64,000 nucleotides of DNA, from NCBI RefSeq assembly GCF_010119615.1, contig NZ_QOVG01000012.1, positions 1 to 64,000 on the forward strand, given 5' to 3'. The notes under the pieces are model-generated. The model saw only the letters and a list, made by a program, of their open reading frames with translations. It ran no database searches and was not told the origin of the DNA. The DNA is from Pseudoxanthomonas gei. GTDB taxonomy: Bacteria; Pseudomonadota; Gammaproteobacteria; Xanthomonadales; Xanthomonadaceae. The translations under genes and the position numbers were made by a program. Within the stretch, counting starts at the first letter, position 1, and each line of letters opens with the position of its first letter. Positions 62,288-64,000 of this stretch are shown one piece after another.

Positions 62288-63403
62288 TCAGCGGCTGTGC
62301 AGCACGATCCGGTCCGGATGGGATTCGGCGCGCACCGGGAATCCCTGCTCAAGCAGACGCACGAAGGCCTCGGCATTGGACCAGCGGAAATTGCCGCCGA
62401 CCCGCAGCGCCGCCACGGCCTGGTCTCCCATCACGATCTTGCGCGGGCCGTAGCGGTTGAACTCGGCCGCCGCGTCTTCCAACCGGGTGTCGCGGAAGGT
62501 CAGGTAGCCCTGGCGCCAGTCGAGCTGCCGTTCGGCTTCCTCGACCGTGCCCGACCGCACCAGCAGGCGCTGCTGGCTGACCAGAGCGACGCTGCCGGCC
62601 TGCAACAGGGTGGTAGGCAGTGGTCCGCCAGGCGCAACGTCACCGGATTGCAGTCTTACCGTTCCTTCGGTCACGACCACGCGCAGGTCGGCGCCGTCGC
62701 GGCGTACCGAAAAACGGGTGCCGACGGCTACCACCTGGCGCCCGCCCGCGCTGACCACGAACGGCCGGCCGCTGTCCTTGGCGACCTCGAAGAACGCTTC
62801 GCCCCGGTCCAGCTCGACGTGGCGCTCGCCCCGGGAAAGCGCCACCTGCATGCTGCTGTCGCTGCTGAGCGTCGCGCGCGAGCCGTCGGAAAGCGGCACG
62901 CTGCGCAGGTCCCCCATGGCGGTCAGGTAGGACGCCTGTTCGACCGGCCATTGGCGTTGCCAGCCCCAGCCGGCGACCACGGCCAGCAGGACGATGAGCG
63001 CCACCCCGGCCGCGCGACGGCCGCTATGCGACACCGCCACGCGGTGACGGGGTGCGAAGGCAAGGTCGCGCAGGTCGGGTAGCGCTGGGAGTTCGCGGGG
63101 CGGGTCGGCGCTGGCCCCGGCCTGGGCGGAAACCGCCGGGCCGCCGGCAGGGCCGTCGCCGAAGGGGGAGCGCATCCATTGCCCGCGTGCCGGGATCACG
63201 CCAGCGGGTATGCCCGCACCCAGTGCTTTCAGGCGGCCCGTGTTATCCCAGGCTGCTTCCAGGCGCAGGAACGCAACCTGGTGCGCGATGGACTCGGCCA
63301 GCCAGGCCTCCAGCGCCTGCTGCGCCGGCCCGTCCCAGGCATCGCCATCACGCCTGGCCAGCCAGGCAGCGGCGGCATGTTCAATCTGCCGGCTGCTGGC
63401 CAT
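62288..63403 (-). CDS. FecR-family anti-sigma / signal-transducing protein
   Basis: A 371-residue inner-membrane regulator. The cytoplasmic N-terminal part (DUF4880-like, AAAAWLARRDGDAWDGPAQQ), one transmembrane helix (about 130-148, AAGVALIVLLAVVAGWGW), a FecR domain (GSRATLSSDSSMQVALSRGE, GRPFVVSAGGRQVVAVGTRF) and a DUF4974-like end form the usual plan. It should hold the FecI-type sigma factor until the STN receptor signals. It overlaps the sigma gene by 23 bases and is followed by the receptor gene after 124 bases. Confidence 0.92.
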   Translation of the reverse strand: MASSRQIEHAAAAWLARRDGDAWDGPAQQALEAWLAESIAHQVAFLRLEAAWDNTGRLKALGAGIPAGVIPARGQWMRSPFGDGPAGGPAVSAQAGASADPPRELPALPDLRDLAFAPRHRVAVSHSGRRAAGVALIVLLAVVAGWGWQRQWPVEQASYLTAMGDLRSVPLSDGSRATLSSDSSMQVALSRGERHVELDRGEAFFEVAKDSGRPFVVSAGGRQVVAVGTRFSVRRDGADLRVVVTEGTVRLQSGDVAPGGPLPTTLLQAGSVALVSQQRLLVRSGTVEEAERQLDWRQGYLTFRDTRLEDAAAEFNRYGPRKIVMGDQAVAALRVGGNFRWSNAEAFVRLLEQGFPVRAESHPDRIVLHSR

Positions 63404-63968
63404 GCGCCTGTCCGTTCCCGGCCGGGGCCGGTTCCTGCAGCTGCTTCGCCGCGACCGGTTCGTCCATGTGGAAATAGCCCGCGATCAGGCGCACGCCCTT
63501 GGCCAGCTGCTTTTCCACGGTCTTCTCGCTGATTCCCATGCGCACGGCAACCTCCTTTTGCGGGAGCTCCTCGACCCGGCGCAGCCAGACCACTTCCCGG
63601 CAACGGTCGGGCAGGCGGTCGAAGGCTTCGGCCAGTCGCTTGAGGGTCTGCCGGCCGCTGGACCAGCGTTCCGGGCTTACCTCGTCTACTAGGACGTTCA
63701 ACGACTCCATATCCCCCACCGAGTCGATCGACACCACCCGGCTGCGCCGCAGCCGGTCCGTGATCAGGTGCCGCGCCGTGGTGAACAGGAAGGCCTTTGG
63801 CGTGTCCGGGCGCGTGCGTGCGGCGGCCTCGTAAACGCGCGCATAGGTTTCCTGGCGCAGGTCGTGCCACTCGTCGCGATGCGGCCACGCGCGTTGCAGG
63901 AACAGCGCCAGCGCCCGTTCGTGGACCAGCACCTCACGGACGAACCAGTTGTCCAGGTCGGTAGGCAT
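63381..63968 (-). CDS. FecI-family ECF sigma factor
   Basis: A 195-residue ECF sigma factor. Region 2 (LRQETYARVYEAAARTRPD, then PKAFLFTTARHLITDRLRR) is followed by region 4 (LPDRCREVVWLRRVEELPQK, then MGISEKTVEKQLAKGVRLI). A 25-residue tail lies beyond region 4. The gene order sigma-FecR-STN receptor is the FecI/FecR/FecA-type cell-surface signalling arrangement. The sigma factor is expected to drive the receptor gene. Confidence 0.92.
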   Translation of the reverse strand: MPTDLDNWFVREVLVHERALALFLQRAWPHRDEWHDLRQETYARVYEAAARTRPDTPKAFLFTTARHLITDRLRRSRVVSIDSVGDMESLNVLVDEVSPERWSSGRQTLKRLAEAFDRLPDRCREVVWLRRVEELPQKEVAVRMGISEKTVEKQLAKGVRLIAGYFHMDEPVAAKQLQEPAPAGNGQAHGQQPAD

Positions 63969-64000
63969 GACCGCACTCTAGCCGATCGCCAGCCGCGCAC

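Overview
The window is a high-GC chromosomal segment from a gammaproteobacterium, most likely of the family Xanthomonadaceae (Xanthomonas, Stenotrophomonas, Pseudoxanthomonas or Luteimonas relatives). The reasons are the ahpC-ahpF-oxyR order, tandem DUF1631 genes, the split pntA/pntB transhydrogenase, the gene order lolB-ispE-tRNA(Gln)-prs-rplY-pth-ychF, many large TonB receptors, and a secreted S8 protease with accessory domains. No insertion sequence, integrase, prophage or CRISPR array was seen. Almost all DNA is coding, and many same-strand neighbours overlap by 1-23 bases.

Layout. 0.2-2.6 kb: a DUF2007 protein and a membrane diguanylate cyclase. 2.7-4.9 kb (minus): transaldolase, a small exported protein, Rnk. 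4.9-8.5 kb (minus): a peroxide-defence locus (oxyR, ahpF, ahpC) with an OxyR-like site, strong terminators and a long inverted repeat before ahpF. 8.5-15.2 kb: lipoprotein esterase, prmC, proline iminopeptidase, transglutaminase-like protein, N-formylglutamate amidohydrolase family protein, NUDIX hydrolase, 5'-3' exonuclease, nitroreductase. 15.4-20.1 kb: two DUF1631 paralogues. 20.2-24.9 kb: transhydrogenase genes, interrupted by an oppositely oriented ECF sigma / membrane protein / DUF3106 module and two REP-like hairpins. 25-33 kb: two paralogous TonB receptors on either side of a Tat-exported PhoD-type phosphatase. 33-36.3 kb: SufT and the secreted protease. 36.3-42 kb: single-domain asparaginase, DUF2069, WrbA, YihY, thioredoxin lipoprotein, PPK2 with an overlapping XRE regulator, MoaB. 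42.2-51.6 kb: housekeeping core (prfA, hemA, TPR protein, lolB, ispE, tRNA-Gln, prs, rplY, pth, ychF). 51.6-58.6 kb (minus): a six-gene surface-polysaccharide operon (two related glycosyltransferases, acyltransferase, methyltransferase, Wzm/Wzt exporter). 59-64 kb (minus): a FecI/FecR pair with an STN-type TonB receptor.

The accessory part is dominated by envelope functions: signal-transducing and scavenging TonB receptors, an exported phosphatase, a secreted protease, and an ABC-exported polysaccharide. Observations most worth following: the stop codon of ispE lies inside the tRNA-Gln gene; the PhoD/twin-receptor locus; the interrupted pnt locus; the DUF1631 pair; the inverted repeat in the ahpF leader; and the palindrome upstream of the protease. 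Family names are assigned from recognisable motifs, not from database searches.
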